64,000 bases of DNA from Delphinus delphis (GCF_949987515.2 NC_082694.2:44416451-44480450), one strand, 5' to 3'. Shown: positions 25,453-42,132, counted from the first letter of the stretch. The notes: a model not told the origin generated them from the sequence alone. Made by a program: numbers and translations.

Positions 25453-25464
25453 AAAGCAGAGACT

Positions 25465-25521
25465 AACACACCATTGTAAAGTAATTATACTCCAATAAAG
25501 ATGTTAAAAAAAATAAAATAA
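25465..25521 (+). mobile_element. Older L1, right part (3' end and A-rich tail)
   Basis: This segment reads 'aacacaccattgtaaagtaa' and continues to AATAAAGATG plus an A-rich tail. It is exactly the continuation of the L1 3' UTR that stops at 18586. Removing 18587-25464 rebuilds an uninterrupted L1 3' end, which proves the nesting order. Confidence 0.92.
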
Positions 25522-25713
25522 AAAATGTAAATGACATGGTGGTATCTTAACCTCTCGATAGAGTGAAGGGGAACAGCATTGGAAAGGAAGGGAGGCTATG
25601 GAAGGCAATCGGCCAGCTATACGGATGGAGTTAAAGGACAGCATCAGGTTTTCTGGGATGTGGTTGAAGGTACTGGACAAATGGGTGGGCTCTGACAAAG
25701 GAGAGTCTATCTT

Positions 25714-25918
25714 TTTTTTTTTTTTTTCAGTACACAGGCCTCTCACTGCTGTGGCCTCTCCCGTTGTGGAGCACAGGCTCTGGACGCACAGGCTCAGTGG
25801 CCATGGCTCACGGGCCCAGCCGCTCCGCGGCATGTGAGATCTTCCCAGACCAGGGCACGAACCCGTGTCCCCTGCATCAGCAGGTAGACTCTCAACCACT
25901 GCGCCACCAGGGAAGCCC
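25714..25918 (-). mobile_element. CHR-type SINE
   Basis: This has poly(T), 'cagtacacaggcctctcact', and '...ccaccagggaagccc'. The 17-bp duplication AAAGGAGAGTCTATCTT is perfect at 25697-25713 and 25919-25935, just outside the old L1 tail. Confidence 0.95.
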
Positions 25919-26235
25919 AAAGGAGAGTCTATCTTACAGATGCTGGAAACAATGTGATTATCAGGGGACTAATACTCACACTGAGATTTTAAACTGTAAA
26001 ACTGCATATATAAGGACTTACGTTTGTCATGGATTGAAAAATGCCTGGAAGAGAGATCTAGTAACTCATAGGCAAGGAGAACAAGGAAAAGGGTTAAGAA
26101 GAAGACATGACATTAGACTCTAACAAATGGAACTTGAATTTTGGACAAAGATCTACATGATGATAACACAGTCTCATAGGCATCACCAAGACTTGGTGAC
26201 ATAGTATTCAGTGCTAGAACACTGCAATGGGATGC

Positions 26236-26644
26236 TGTCTTAGTCTGGTAGGGCTGCCATAAAAAAAATTCACATGTTGGGTGGCTTAAACAACAGCTAT
26301 TTATTTCTCATGGTTCTGCAGGCTGGGAAGTTTAATATCAAGGTGCCAGGCAATTTGGCTTCTGGTGTGGGCTCTCCCGCTGGCTTGTGGACCCCTTATA
26401 TTGAGCACATAGAAAGTTCCTATCTAGCCTTTCCTCAGTGTCAGTGTGCATGGGGAGAGGGAGTGAGCTCATTGGTGTCTCTTCTTATAAGGACACTAAT
26501 CCTGTTGGATCAGGGTCCCACACTTATGACCTCATTTTACCTTAATTACTTCTGTAAATGCCCTCTCTACATATCCAGTCACACTGGATGTTAGGGCTTC
26601 AACATATGAACTTTGGCAGGGATGCAAACATTCAGTCCATAACA
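26236..26644 (-). mobile_element. ERVL-MaLR solo LTR, MLT1-like
   Basis: On the minus strand this runs from TGTTAT... to ...AAGACA, the termini of an MLT1-type LTR. Internal phrases such as 'gggtggcttaaacaacagct' (plus strand) match that common ancient mammalian LTR as I remember it. No internal retroviral genes accompany it. Confidence 0.7.
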
Positions 26645-26849
26645 GAGGGTGAAGTGTGGCCAACACACACAGAGCATTGGAGGAGTGACTGTACAGCTAG
26701 AAATGTTCATCAGCCTGGGTCCATGAATTTGGGAGGGAAAGAGTGCCAGGAAAATCAGATGGAAAAAAAAGAAGGAGAGAAGTGATACTATCAAAGTGGT
26801 TTATATGGGTTAGTGATTTTCAAATGCTTTTAAATTATGAAATTTTTTC

Positions 26850-28140
26850 TTCAATCAAATCTTACACAGTAGAACTCAAGAATAAAAAGAGAAACAATCC
26901 AATGTGAAATAGTGGACAAAAGATTTGTACGAACACTTCACAAATGACCAATAAGCAAACGAAAAAGTGCTTAGCATGATTAGTCATCAGGGAAATGTAA
27001 GTTACAAACACAGTAAGATCACACTATCTACTCCTCAGGACAGCTAAATTTTACAAGTCTGACAACACTGAATTATCAACTGGAAATCTCTTACATTTTT
27101 GGTGAAAATGTAAAATGATACAATCATTTTGGAAAAAGATCTGGCAGTTTCTTAAAAAGTTAAACACACATTTTTCCCAATAACCCAGAAATTCCACTCC
27201 TATATATTTATTTAAAAGAAAGAAAATATATGTCCATAGAGATTTACCCAAAAATGTTTATAGCAGCTTCATTATAACCAAACATGGGAAAAGCCTGTAT
27301 TCACCAACAGCTGTGTGGATAAACAAACTTTGCTATATCCACACAATGGAATTCCACTCAGCTAAAAAAGGAAAGGATTATTGTTACACACAACATGAAG
27401 AAATCTCAGAAACATTATCTGAGTGAAAGAAGCCAGAAACAAAATGGTTCCTAATTGATCATCCCATTTATATGAAGTTCTGAAACAGGGAAAACTAATC
27501 TATGGTAAAAAACATTGGAATCGTTTTTTTCATCTGAGGGTGGAGTGGGGGTGGGGATTGACCCAGAAGTTAGCATGAGGAAACCTCCTGGGGTGATGAT
27601 AATATTCTATATCTTGAGAGGTGTTTGGATTATACGGGTGTATATGTTTGTCAAGGCTCATCAAAAGGAACCTTAAAATTGGTGCATCTTGGGGCTTCCC
27701 TGGTGGCGCAGTGGTTGGGAATCCGCCTGCCGATGCAGGGGACACAGGTTTGTGCCCCAGTCCGGGAGGATCCCACGTCTCGCGGAGCAGCTGGGCCCAT
27801 GAGCCATGGCCGCTGAGCCTGCGCGTCCAGAGCCCGTGCTCCGCAACGGGAGAGGCCACAACAGTGAGAGGCCCGCGTACCGCAAAAAAAAAAAAAAAAA
27901 ATTGGTGTATCTCAACTATACATAAATTTTACTTAAAAAATACTAAAAAGATATTGAACCCTAGGTAATGATATGTAAGTTGAAACAGTTAGGGGTAAGT
28001 ATCCTGATGTCAACAATTTACTATGAGCCACAGAATCTAAGTGGTGGGTTTCTGGGAGTTCACTGTATCATTCTTTCATCTTACCTGTATGCTTGAAAAT
28101 TTTCATAACAAAATCTTGGAAAAAATCTTACACAGAAGCT
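26850..28140 (+). mobile_element. Old L1, 3' portion, split by a SINE
   Basis: This is degenerate ORF2 end ('ggtgaaaatgtaaaatgata', 'ggaattccactcagctaaaa') followed by a 3' UTR of an older L1 subfamily. It is interrupted by the SINE at 27690-27897 and ends near 'cttggaaaaaatctta'. Confidence 0.75.
27690..27897 (+). mobile_element. CHR-type SINE
   Basis: This has head 'ggggcttccctggtggcgca', ending '...cgcgtaccgc' plus poly(A). The duplication AAAATTGGTG(C/T)ATCT is at 27675-27689 and 27898-27912, with one mismatch. Confidence 0.94.
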
Positions 28141-28846
28141 CAATGTACAAAATACAAAAACACAGAGTGACTCTGGTTGGAGCAGGAGTGGGGCCCCAGA
28201 GCCCCTACCTTGTTTTCTGGGGTTGTCCCTGAGGAGCCTTCCTGGAGCTCTGGGAGGCGGAAGAACACAGCTTGAAATTACTGCGATAGACAGACAGCCC
28301 TCCTGCTCAGGCTGGGGATGTGGATGATGAACTCCCAAGACCAACACTAAATCTAGCTCAGGAGCAAGATGCAGTAGTACCATGGGGATTTCAGGTATCT
28401 AAACACCTGCCCAAACCTGAGTCCACTAAAACCAGGGTATCACTAACTTCTTGACTTGTCCTGCTAGCAGTCTCGATTCAAAAAATGTAGAAATAGTGAG
28501 GAATTGCTACACAGAACTGAGTTCTTATCAAATAGGAAGGGCTGATAGGTGACAGTAAAGTGATGAGTCATTGGGAGAAGGCTACCAGATGGCTTTGGGA
28601 TTAGGGATGGACAATGAAGGGAACACTGGACATAATCATAAGTGTATGTTAGAAAAGGCTACCCAAAAAGATAATCTGATGAGATTCTAACAAATGAAGA
28701 AGGAAAGAGGAAGGCATCTAAAGAAACCAAAGTGGCTGAAGTGGTAGCTGGAGCAAAAAACCAGGGATGAACACAAAAGTCTTCTACACACGACTTTAGT
28801 ACCGTTTCAAGAAAGCAAAAGTCAAAAACTAAGACAACTGAAAAGG
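28141..28846. other. EML6 intron, no recognised feature
   Basis: Unique-looking intron sequence between two L1 elements. The open frames here are short and unlike known proteins. Confidence 0.6.
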
Positions 28847-28862
28847 ATTTTAAACATGTAAA

Positions 28863-30313
28863 CCCACGCACATATGGTCACCTTATCTTTGATAAAGGAG
28901 GCAAGAATATACAATGGAGAAAAGACAGCCTCTTCAATAAGTGGTGCTGGGAAAACTGGACAGCTACATGTGAAAGAATGAAATTAGAACACTTCCTAAC
29001 ACCATACACAAAAATAAACTCAGAATGGATTAAAGACCTAAATGTAATGCCAGACACTATACAACTCTTAGAGGAAAATATAGACAGAACACTCTATGAC
29101 ATAAATCACAGCAAGATCCTTTTTGACCCTCCTCCTAGAGAAATGGAAATAAAAATAAACAAATGGGACCTAAAGAAACTTCAAAGCTTTTGCACAGCAA
29201 AGGAAACCATAAACAAGACCAAAAGACAACACTCAGAATGGGAGAAAATATTTGCAAATGAAGCAACTAACAAAGGATTAATCTCCAAAATATATAAGCA
29301 GCGCATACAGCTCAATATCAAAAAAACAATCAACCCAATGCAAACATGGGCAGACCTAAATAGACATTTCCCCAAAGAAGATATACAGACTGCCAACAAA
29401 CACATGAAAGGATGCTCAACATCACTAATCATTAGAGAAATGCAAATCAAAACTACAATGAGGTATCACCTCACACCGGTCAGAATGGCCATCATCAAAA
29501 AATCTACGAACAATAAATGCTGGAGAGGGTGGGGAGAAAGGGAACCCTCTTACACTGTTGGTGGGAATGTAAATTGATACAGCCACTATGGAGAACAGTA
29601 TGGAGTTTCCTTAAAAAACTAAAAATAGAATTACCATATGACCCAGCAATCCCACTACTGGGCATATACCCTGAGAAAACCATAATTCAAAAAGAGACAT
29701 GTACCACAATGTTCACTGCAGCTCTATTTACAACAGCCAGGACATGGAAGCAACCTAAGTGTCCATCGACAGATGAATGGATGAAAAAGATGTGGCACAT
29801 GTATACAATGAAATATTACTCAGCCATAAAAAGAAACAAAATTGAGTTATTTGTAGTGAGGTGGATGGACCTAGAGTCTATCATACAGAGTGAAGTAGGT
29901 CAGAAAGAGAAAAACAAATACCGTATGCTAACACATATATATGGAATCTAAAAAAAAAGAAAAAAAGTGGTTCTGATGAATTTAGGGGCAGGACAGGAAT
30001 AAAGACGCAGACGTAGAGAATGGACTTGAGGACATGGGGAGGGGGAAGGGTAAGCTGGGACGAAGTGAGAGAGTAGCGTTGACATATATACACTACCAAA
30101 TGTAAAATAGATAGCTAGTGGGAAGCAGCTGCATAGCACAGGGAGATCAGCTCGGTGCTTTGTGACCACCTAGAGGGGTGGGATGGGGGGGAGACGCAAG
30201 AGGGAGGGGATATGGGGATATATGTATATGTATAGCTGATTCACTTTGTTATACAGCAGAAACTAACACAACATTGTAAAGCAATTATACTTCAATAAAG
30301 ATGTTAAAAAATT
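28863..30313 (+). mobile_element. 5'-truncated L1 (1.45 kb)
   Basis: This holds the ORF2 C-terminal part and 3' UTR, ending in AATAAAGATG and an A-rich stretch. An imperfect 16-base direct repeat, ATTTTAAACATGTAAA against ATTTTAAAAATATAAA, lies at 28847-28862 and 30314-30329. A deletion near 29527 shifts the frame at the cysteine-rich motif, so it is non-coding. It is antisense to EML6. Confidence 0.9.
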
Positions 30314-30329
30314 ATTTTAAAAATATAAA

Positions 30330-31381
30330 GTGAACTATTGGAAATAAAAAAAAAAGGATGTACTTAGGACTAGAAGAAAAAGAGAGAAAAGTTAGGAACA
30401 CTTCTTACATCAGATGGTTTAATATGAACAGAAAGCATGTTTAGCATTTAATGATGTCCTCTATTAAAGGGAACGCTCTTCAAACCAGAAAGGGCCAAAG
30501 AGAGCTCCTGCCCTTGAGTACAGACACATTTAAATGTGACCATAGAAATAAGGTCAGTAATAGCTGAGAGTTTAGAAACCAGGAGAGGTGGCATCCAAAA
30601 AAATAGGTTCCTGTATCCAAAAGGGAAAACAAGTAGACTCTGGCAAATACTGATTCATGAGTTGATGCGATCCCTGGAAAATTCTAGGGTGAATTATTAC
30701 ACACAAGGTTGATAAGCACTTGGAAAAGGAAGTAATGATGACTAGGCAGCAACAGGGGTTCACTGTGAACTAACTGCTTATCTTTTATTGGTTGGTGTAT
30801 TAGGAGAGATTAGGGATACCAGCAACACAATCTGGCTTTCAGCAGGACATCTAAGTTTTAATGATGTCTTGCTGGATTAGAGACAGAAATGTGATCTCCA
30901 TGAGGACATGGTCAGACAGATTTAAATGTCTGTTACTGATATGTGTACATTAATGAATAGAATGCCAAAATGAATGGGGGCTCTTGGTGGTGGTGGTGTT
31001 TAGTTCTTTCTTTTTCTTTCCATGATTTGGAACTCACACTTGTGAAATCAGAGGATGCTGGAAGGGAAAGCAAATATTTTGAAAAGGTATTTCAAAGATG
31101 TTGACAGGCTGGAACTAGGAAAAATAAATAAGATATATCTTATTTGGTACAAATACAAAGTTCTGTACTTACTCAGATTTTAGAAAATCAATTGTATAAG
31201 TCCAAGACAGGGGATAACCTTAACATTTGGGGGAATAACATCTACGATTCAGTTGTGTGGTATGGCAGCCAAAAGAGTTGATGCCATCTTAAGTTTGTTT
31301 TAATGCAAAAATAAAATCAAAACAAGAAGATGAGTCCTACTGTACCCTGAGCTGGTCAGATTGCATCTGAATCACCAAATT
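30330..31381. other. EML6 intron, no recognised feature
   Basis: Unique-looking sequence between two L1-derived segments, with a short (GGT)n near 30988. No exon seen. Confidence 0.6.
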
Positions 31382-31389
31382 TGGTTTTA

Positions 31390-31741
31390 TTTTTTTTATT
31401 TTTATTTTATATTGGAGTATAGTTGATTAACTACGTTGTGCTACTTTCAGGTGTACAGCCACTATGGAGGTTCCTTAAGAAATTAAAAATAGAGCTACCA
31501 TATGATCTAGCAATCCTACTCCTGGGCATATATCCAGAGAAAAACATGGTTTGAAAGGATACATGCACCCCAATATTCATTGCAGTGCTGTTTACAATAG
31601 CCAGGACATGGAAGCAACCTAAATGTCCACTGACAGATGAATGGGTAAAGAAGATGTGGCACATGTATACAATGGAATATTATTCAGCCATTAAGAAGAA
31701 TGAAATACTGCCATTTGCAGCAACCTGGATGGACCTGAATC
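31390..31741 (+). mobile_element. Probable twin-primed (5'-inverted) L1 fragment
   Basis: Bases 31390 to about 31455 are the 3' end of an L1 on the minus strand: T-rich tail, then 'ttggagtatagttgattaac'. Bases about 31452-31741 are L1 ORF2-end sequence on the plus strand ('acagccactatggaggttcc'). TGGTTTTA flanks the whole at 31382-31389 and 31742-31749. An inverted 5' part joined to the 3' end between one direct repeat is the pattern left by twin priming. Confidence 0.65.
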
Positions 31742-31779
31742 TGGTTTTAGATGAGACGGTTTAAAATGGAATTGAAATG

Positions 31780-32330
31780 GGCAAGGGAGATGAAGAGTCA
31801 CAAACTTCCAGTTACAAAATAAATGAGTCAGGGGGATGAAACGTACAGAGTGGGGAATACAGTCAATAATAATGTAATATCTGAACAAACACAGTGTTTT
31901 AGGTCAATTATACTTCAAAACAAACAAACAAGCAAATATACAAACTCATGGAAAAAGAGATCACATTTGTAGTGCCAGAGGTGAGGGGGTGTGTGTGTGG
32001 GGATTGGACGAAGGCAGTCAATAGGTACAGACTTCCAGTTATAAGATAAATAAGTACTAGGGACATAATGTACAACATGATGACTACAGCTAACTCTGCT
32101 GTATGATATAATGAAAGTCGTTAAGAAAGTAAATCCTAAGAGTTCTCATCACAAGGAAAAAAATTTTTTCTTCTTTTTCTGTTGTTTTGTATCTGTATTA
32201 GATGATAGACGTTCACTACACTTTTCGTGATAATCATTTCATGAGGTGTATACGACAAATCATTATGCTGTAACCTTAAACTTACACAGTGTTATATGTC
32301 AGTTATATCTCAATAAAACTGAAAGAAGAA
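31780..32330 (+). mobile_element. Old L1 3'-end fragments
   Basis: Two related pieces are present. One is near 31785-31925 ('cacaaacttccagttacaaa') and one near 32020-32330 ('acttccagttataagataaa', ending 'ttatatctcaataaaactga'). Both resemble the 3' UTR of old L1 subfamilies. The boundaries are approximate. Confidence 0.6.
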
Positions 32331-32835
32331 GAAACAGAAAAAATTTGTCAATGGACTTGATAAAATGGATTATGCTTAGAGGGAGGAGGGAGCTAGACAC
32401 CATGTCACTTGGGAAGTGGCTGAAGGAATTGGAGACGTTTAGACTGGAGAAAAGGCTGTCAGAAGACTGGACTCATTCAACAATGATTCAGAAGGCAGAA
32501 CTTTGGCTGAAGGAAAAAATTCAGCTCAATATAGAGCAAAGCATTTTAACAATGGAGCAATTAACAAATGAATTGGGCTGCTTTGTGTGGTAGTAAGTTC
32601 TTCATCTCTAGAAGTATGCTAGTAAAGACACCAGTCCAAGATGTAGAGAAAAATCTTACTATGCAGTTTGTGAGATGCTGGATTTGATGTCCACTGACGG
32701 CCTTTCAAGGAGGAATTCTACTCCACGAGACTCTGACTCAAACTAGTAAACATAATGTCACAAAGCTTTCTATACAGCGTAAATAACCATGATACTGTAG
32801 ATTACACTACTGATTGCTTATTCCTTCAATATTTA

Positions 32836-33114
<279 letters not shown>

Positions 33115-33412
33115 TTAATATATTTTCGTAAAACCTAGAGATCTTTTTGTTTTATTTAAAAGAAACAAATGAAGGCTGAATAGTTCTAAATTATGACTTT
33201 GCCAACACCAGGCATTTGTTGTATGCTGCGGTGCCTAAATTCTCAGCTGCATTTTTAAAGTGGTATATGCATTGTCTCAATAACACTGTAGTCAAACCTC
33301 CATATATGTTCCCCTAGATAAAGTGAACATGTTGGAATTACGGACACCTGACAATACCAAAGGTTTTTAGTTCTTACCTAGACATTTATCATTGTATATG
33401 CCATAAGCTAGA

Positions 33413-33604
33413 TCAGGGTTTCTCAGCATAAAAATTGACATTTTAGGAGGGATAATTCTTCATTGTCAGGGGCTGTCCTTTTTAGCAGCATCCCTGTCCT
33501 CTACCTACTGGATGCCAGTAGCACCACCTCCCCAGGTTGTCCCCAGACATTGTCAAATATCCCTGGGAGAGGGGGCAAATTGATCCCAATTGAGAACCGC
33601 TGAG
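33413..33604 (+). mobile_element. MER5A-like hAT-Charlie DNA transposon remnant
   Basis: The ends form a terminal inverted repeat: 'agggtttctcagc' at the left against 'attgagaaccgctga' at the right. The interior 'ttagcagcatccctgtcctc' and 'atgccagtagcacc' fit MER5A from memory. It is non-autonomous and carries no gene. It lies 320 bp upstream of EML6 exon 32917-33093. Confidence 0.75.
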
Positions 33605-34787
33605 CTAGACTGATCGATGGGGCTGATCATTTAGCAAATTATTTTAAAAAGTCACAGGACATAACTTTTTAAAGGACTGCTTCCTTGGAGGAAAGAGTAA
33701 TAAGATTCTGCAGTAATAAGATTCTTAATATTCTTTATGCTCTAGAGAGACCATCTTAAAAACTGGAAGAGCTGTTCATATTGTATTGCCACGAATATAC
33801 ATTTTATCCTTTAACACTGTTTTGTCTGAAATTCCCGAACAGAAGATTTACAATTCATGTAGGTTAAATTCTGATAAAATTGAGGATTTTCTTTCCTTTT
33901 TAAAAAAAGAAAACAGTAACAGTAACACTTTGTTATTAGACTTTCCTGGGGAATTTGATCTCATTTACTTTCATTCAAGATCTGCTAGTATACCTTAACG
34001 TTACAGTTTCTTTACATAAGCACTTTAAAGCACTGTTTAAAAGGGTATAAAAAAATCATTAGAGAACTGTAGCTAAAATTAAAGGCCAGATTGCTCTCTT
34101 TGGATCTGGAAACTACTTTCTGGTGCACGATGTTAACGCACCTCGCCTCCATTTCTGTTGTTTTCTGCTTGGTACCACTGCCTAGAAGGGAAATGACAAG
34201 ATAAAGATGCAGCCAGGATTTTAGTCACAACGTGGGGAGGTGCTATACATATTTTGGCCACTCAAATTTCTCCTCATTTAATATTCTGCGTTTCTTCTGG
34301 ACACATGCAGAATTGGAACCAAAAAGCTGCGGTTCACCCAGTGACTTGGGGTACCTGAGGCAGGGTCACAGACTTAGGTGACGAGAAGTGGTTCCCCAAC
34401 AATTACCTCAGTTTTCTGAGGTGCAAGTGGAATCTCCCCAACTCCTTATGACATCTTCAACTGACCGTCACAGGAAAAGAAGCAGGGAACCTCCCCTCTA
34501 GTTCTAGAAACGGGCTTTCTGGCCACTGACTCCCTTACAGATACGAGATTCCATTTCTGACACCTTCCTTGTCCATCCCCAATGCCACCTCTCTGGGTGG
34601 CACCTTTCCTGGCCTCATTATATAGGGAGGAATGGGCAGTGAGCTGGCATTGCTCACCCTACAGTCACCCCGACAGAACACCCTTGGCCAGATCTGGACA
34701 ATGTGCTCTCCAGGGGAAGTATGTCTAACTTGTGGGAAGCTACAGAAATCACATTTAAAATGGAGCATTAGGAGTGATCCCTATAAC

Positions 34788-34946
34788 TATACTCAATATC
34801 CTGTGATAAACCATAATGGAAAAGAATATAAAAAAAGTATATATATATATATATATATATAACTGAGTCACTTTGCTGTACAGCAGAAATGAACACAACA
34901 TTGGGAATCAATTATACTTCAATAAAATAAATTGAAAAAAAAAAAA
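34788..34946 (+). mobile_element. L1 3'-end fragment with (TA)n
   Basis: 'ataatggaaaagaatataaa' is followed by (TA)n at 34838-34862, then 'ctgagtcactttgctgtaca' and 'ttatacttcaataaaataaa' with a poly(A) tail. An imperfect repeat, GAGTGATCCCTATAACT against GAATGATCCCTGTAACT, flanks it near 34771 and 34947. Confidence 0.8.
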
Positions 34947-35039
34947 GAATGATCCCTGTAACTGACAAAACCCAAAAGGGGTAAATAAACTTGTTAAAAA
35001 CCCTGGACTTTAGAGGGCAGAAGAGTCCTCCAGGGGTGT

Positions 35040-35160
35040 CTTCCACAGCACCTTGCCCCAGGCAGGTATGTCATTATCATCATCATTTTGCAGAGGAGGT
35101 GACTGGAGCCCACAGAGAGGTTAGTCACTTAAATCCCAGCCTGCTTGGCAAGCAGAGGGA
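35040..35160 (+). mobile_element. MIR-like fragment
   Basis: 'cattatcatcatcattttgc', followed by 'aggaggtgactggagcccac' and 'agagaggttagtcactt', resembles the well-known MIR segment for the 'attttacagatgaggaaact' region. Heavily diverged; boundaries are approximate. Confidence 0.5.
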
Positions 35161-35739
35161 AAGTCGAGCTCCAGAGACTTGGGCTGCTAGTATAGAGCCG
35201 GCTTATCTGCACCATGCTGCATCAGATGAATATAAATTGGACATTTTAATATTTGGCATAGTTAACAATTTGCTGGGTAGACTTTGTGTTAGTTTCACCA
35301 TGACTGTTTCTTAAAAAAAAAAAAAATCTTCTTTGAAAAGGAGATTTTCAAAATCCTTCATACTTAATTGAAGAGCCTGACAATACTGGTAAGTAAAATG
35401 ATGAGCTACCTCTTTGGAGCTCTTAGTAATGCCAATACCAGGGTGGCCAGGCTGAGGAGACATTAGCTGGAGGGACTCCCCAACCAACAGCACCAGAGAT
35501 CAGCCTCTGGAACAATAACTGTACACTGCAGAGGGACAAACTAACTCATCAGAGCCAGAGCCTGGCACTTCAGGAAGACTTAACATAAATTTCCCTTTGG
35601 TAGATTTTTTTCTAACATAATAACTGCTCACCTGTCCCAAGTTGGCCTCATCCTCAATGTCCGATTGCATCTTATTTTATCAGTAGAATACTTATTTGGG
35701 GCACTAGAACAGGTGAAGTGATGTAAAATGATGCTGCAC

Positions 35740-35935
35740 TGTCTAGGCTGTGAAGTCACACGCAGACCCCTCTAGGCTAGGATCACAGCTCCAAGGTCCT
35801 TTTACTTTCCTGGAGCCTTAATTTCCCTGTCTGTAAAATGAGACTGATAAGTATCAGGCGAGGCTGCTGTGAGGACTGGATTATAGGTATATGAAGTGCC
35901 CGGCACATTCCACAGATGTTCAGTGAAGGAATGAC
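35740..35935 (+). mobile_element. MIR SINE remnant
   Basis: 'tttactttcctggagcctta' and 'atttccctgtctgtaaaatg', then 'aagtgcccggcacattccac', is a recognisable MIR core and 3' part. It is an ancient tRNA-derived SINE, older than the CHR copies. Confidence 0.75.
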
Positions 35936-36995
35936 ATAACTTAAAATATCCCTTACTCAAGGCTATTAAAGTTTCCCCATATAAAATAAGTTAAAATGAA
36001 GACTGGTCAAAGATAAATAAACTGGAGTTGGAGAGTGAGATCAATTGATCCATTAACAGTTTCCACTAATACAATGCCATCACCCATAACAACATGGGTT
36101 TCTTATGTACTGCACATATATTTCCTTTAGAAACAATGAAAATATTATGAATGGACATGAGTCCAGATGTCTCTGGGAGTACATTAGAATACCGGGATTG
36201 TTTATATTACTGGCTAACTGAAGCTAGAGAGAGGAAGACGCCTGTCCCTCAGTGGCGTACACTTGACCCTTTTTCCTCTAAGGAAGCAATATTTCCTTTT
36301 CTTTCATCGAAGGTTACATAGCGAAAAAATGAGAGAGATTGTCTCCTGGGACTAAAAGGATGTCCTTAGTGCTAATCAGGCAATGACTTTTTGGCCATCA
36401 GGGTTCACTACATGGAAGCACTGTGCAGGCTGAAAGACAAAAGCAGCGAGCCTTTAGGAAGAGCTTTTAGGAAGGCGTTAGTTCATGGATTCAAAAATTT
36501 TATCTAGGCTTTGACTTCAGCAATTAAAAGATGGTGTATGTGGCTAAGAGCACGAGGAAAATATAGAAAAAGGAAACAGTTTGCTACATTAGGATGGTCA
36601 GGTTGTGGAATGTTTTGTTTTGAAAAATAATTTCTCTTCTTGTAGAAGGTACTTTTACTATTACAAACAGTAACCACTGAGAAAGCACGTTTCAAAACTT
36701 TACGTTCATAAAAAGCTTTGCATAAAATGACAGGACACGTAGAATGGGAAAAGTAATATGTAGCATCCAAATTGTTAGCTCAGTCATTGTCTTCTGGCAG
36801 AGAAAAATTAAGCAGAATGCCAACTATGCATTGCTACGTTTGTGGTCTAGTAAATCCATATGTCCTCAGAAAGTAGGAAACCAGGCTAAGCAGGCAGATT
36901 TAAGAAATGGTCAAGCTTAAAGATACACAAACTATAACTCATATTAGTGAATAATAACTGATAGGTTTTGTTAAAATGCACATATTAAATTTTCA

Positions 36996-40949
<3,954 letters not shown>

Positions 40950-41301
40950 ACCTTCCCCAAATGTAAATACAACTGCAATGTCCCGTCTCATCGCCATTTA
41001 GGATAGCTACTATCAAAAACGAAACAAAACAGAAAATAACAAGTGTTGGTGAGGATGCAGAGAAGTTGAAACCCTTGTGCACTGTTGGTGGGAGTGTAAA
41101 ATGGTGCATCTGCTGGGGAAGACAGTATGGTGGTTCCTCAAAAAATTAAAAGTGGAATTATCATTTTTTCCAGAAATTTGACTTCTGGACATATACTCAA
41201 AAGAACTGTACACCCTGTTCATAGCAGCATTATTCACAATAGCCAAAAGTTGTAGGCAACCCAAGTAACCACTGATGGATGAATGGATAAACAAAATGTG
41301 G
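40950..41301 (+). mobile_element. Old L1 fragment, left part (split by 41302-46547)
   Basis: This is degenerate ORF2 3'-end sequence with the usual '...aagtgttggtgaggatgcag' and 'cactgttggtgggagtgtaa' phrases. It is full of differences from the younger copies. It breaks at 'gataaacaaaatgtgg' and resumes at 46548. Confidence 0.85.
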
Positions 41302-41310
41302 AAATAGGCA

Positions 41311-42132
41311 GTCTACCAGAAAAAGAATTCAGAATAATGATAGTAAAAATCTGGGAAAAAATCCCAAAATCTGGGAAATAGAACAGACAAACTGCAAGAT
41401 ACATTTAAAAAGGACTTAGAAGAACTAAAGATGAAACAAACAACAATGAACAACACAAAAAATGAAATTAAAAATACTCTAGATGGGATCAATAGCAGAA
41501 TAACTGAGGCAGAAGAACAGATAAGTGACCTGGAAGATAAAATACTGCAAATAACTACTGCAGAGCAGAATAAAGAAAAAAGAATGAAAAGAACTGAGGA
41601 CAGTCTCAGAGACCTCTGGGACAACATTAAATGCACCAACATTTGAATTATAGGGGTTCCAGAAGAAGAAGAGAAAAAGAAAGGGACTGAGAAAATATTT
41701 GAAGAGATTATAGTTGAAAACTTTCCTAATATGGGAAAGGAAATAATTAATCAAGTCCAGGAAGCACACAGAGTCCCATACAGGATAAATCCAAGGAGAA
41801 ACATGCCAATACACATATTAATCAAACTGTCAAAAATTAAATACAAAGAAAACATATTAAAAGCAGCAAGGGAAAAAAAACAAATAACATACAAGGGAAT
41901 CCCATTAAGGTTAAGAGCTGATCTTTCAGCAGAAACTCTGCAAGCCAGAAGGGACTGGCAGGACATATTTAAAGTGATGAAGGAGAAAAACCTGCAACCA
42001 AGATTACTCTACCCAGCAAGGATCTCATTCAGATTTGATGGAGAAATTAAAACCTTTACAGACAAACAAAAGCTGAGAGAGTTCAGCACCACCAAACCAT
42101 CTTTACAACAAATGCTAAAGGAACTTCTCTAG
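41311..42132 (+). pseudogene. L1 ORF1 remnant with internal stop
   Basis: ORF1 is present from a point about 25 codons downstream of the normal start. Near its start it holds a short local rearrangement with a duplicated 'aaatctgggaaa' phrase. It is interrupted by TGA at 41644-41646, where the intact copy has CGA. That is the expected C-to-T decay of a CpG. After the stop the frame is open from 41731 to the normal ORF1 end at 42132. Confidence 0.9.

Noticed and set aside
26236..26644. Endogenous retrovirus with coding capacity
   Set aside because: Only LTR-like sequence is present here and at 58667-59168. No gag, pol or env remnants lie beside them.
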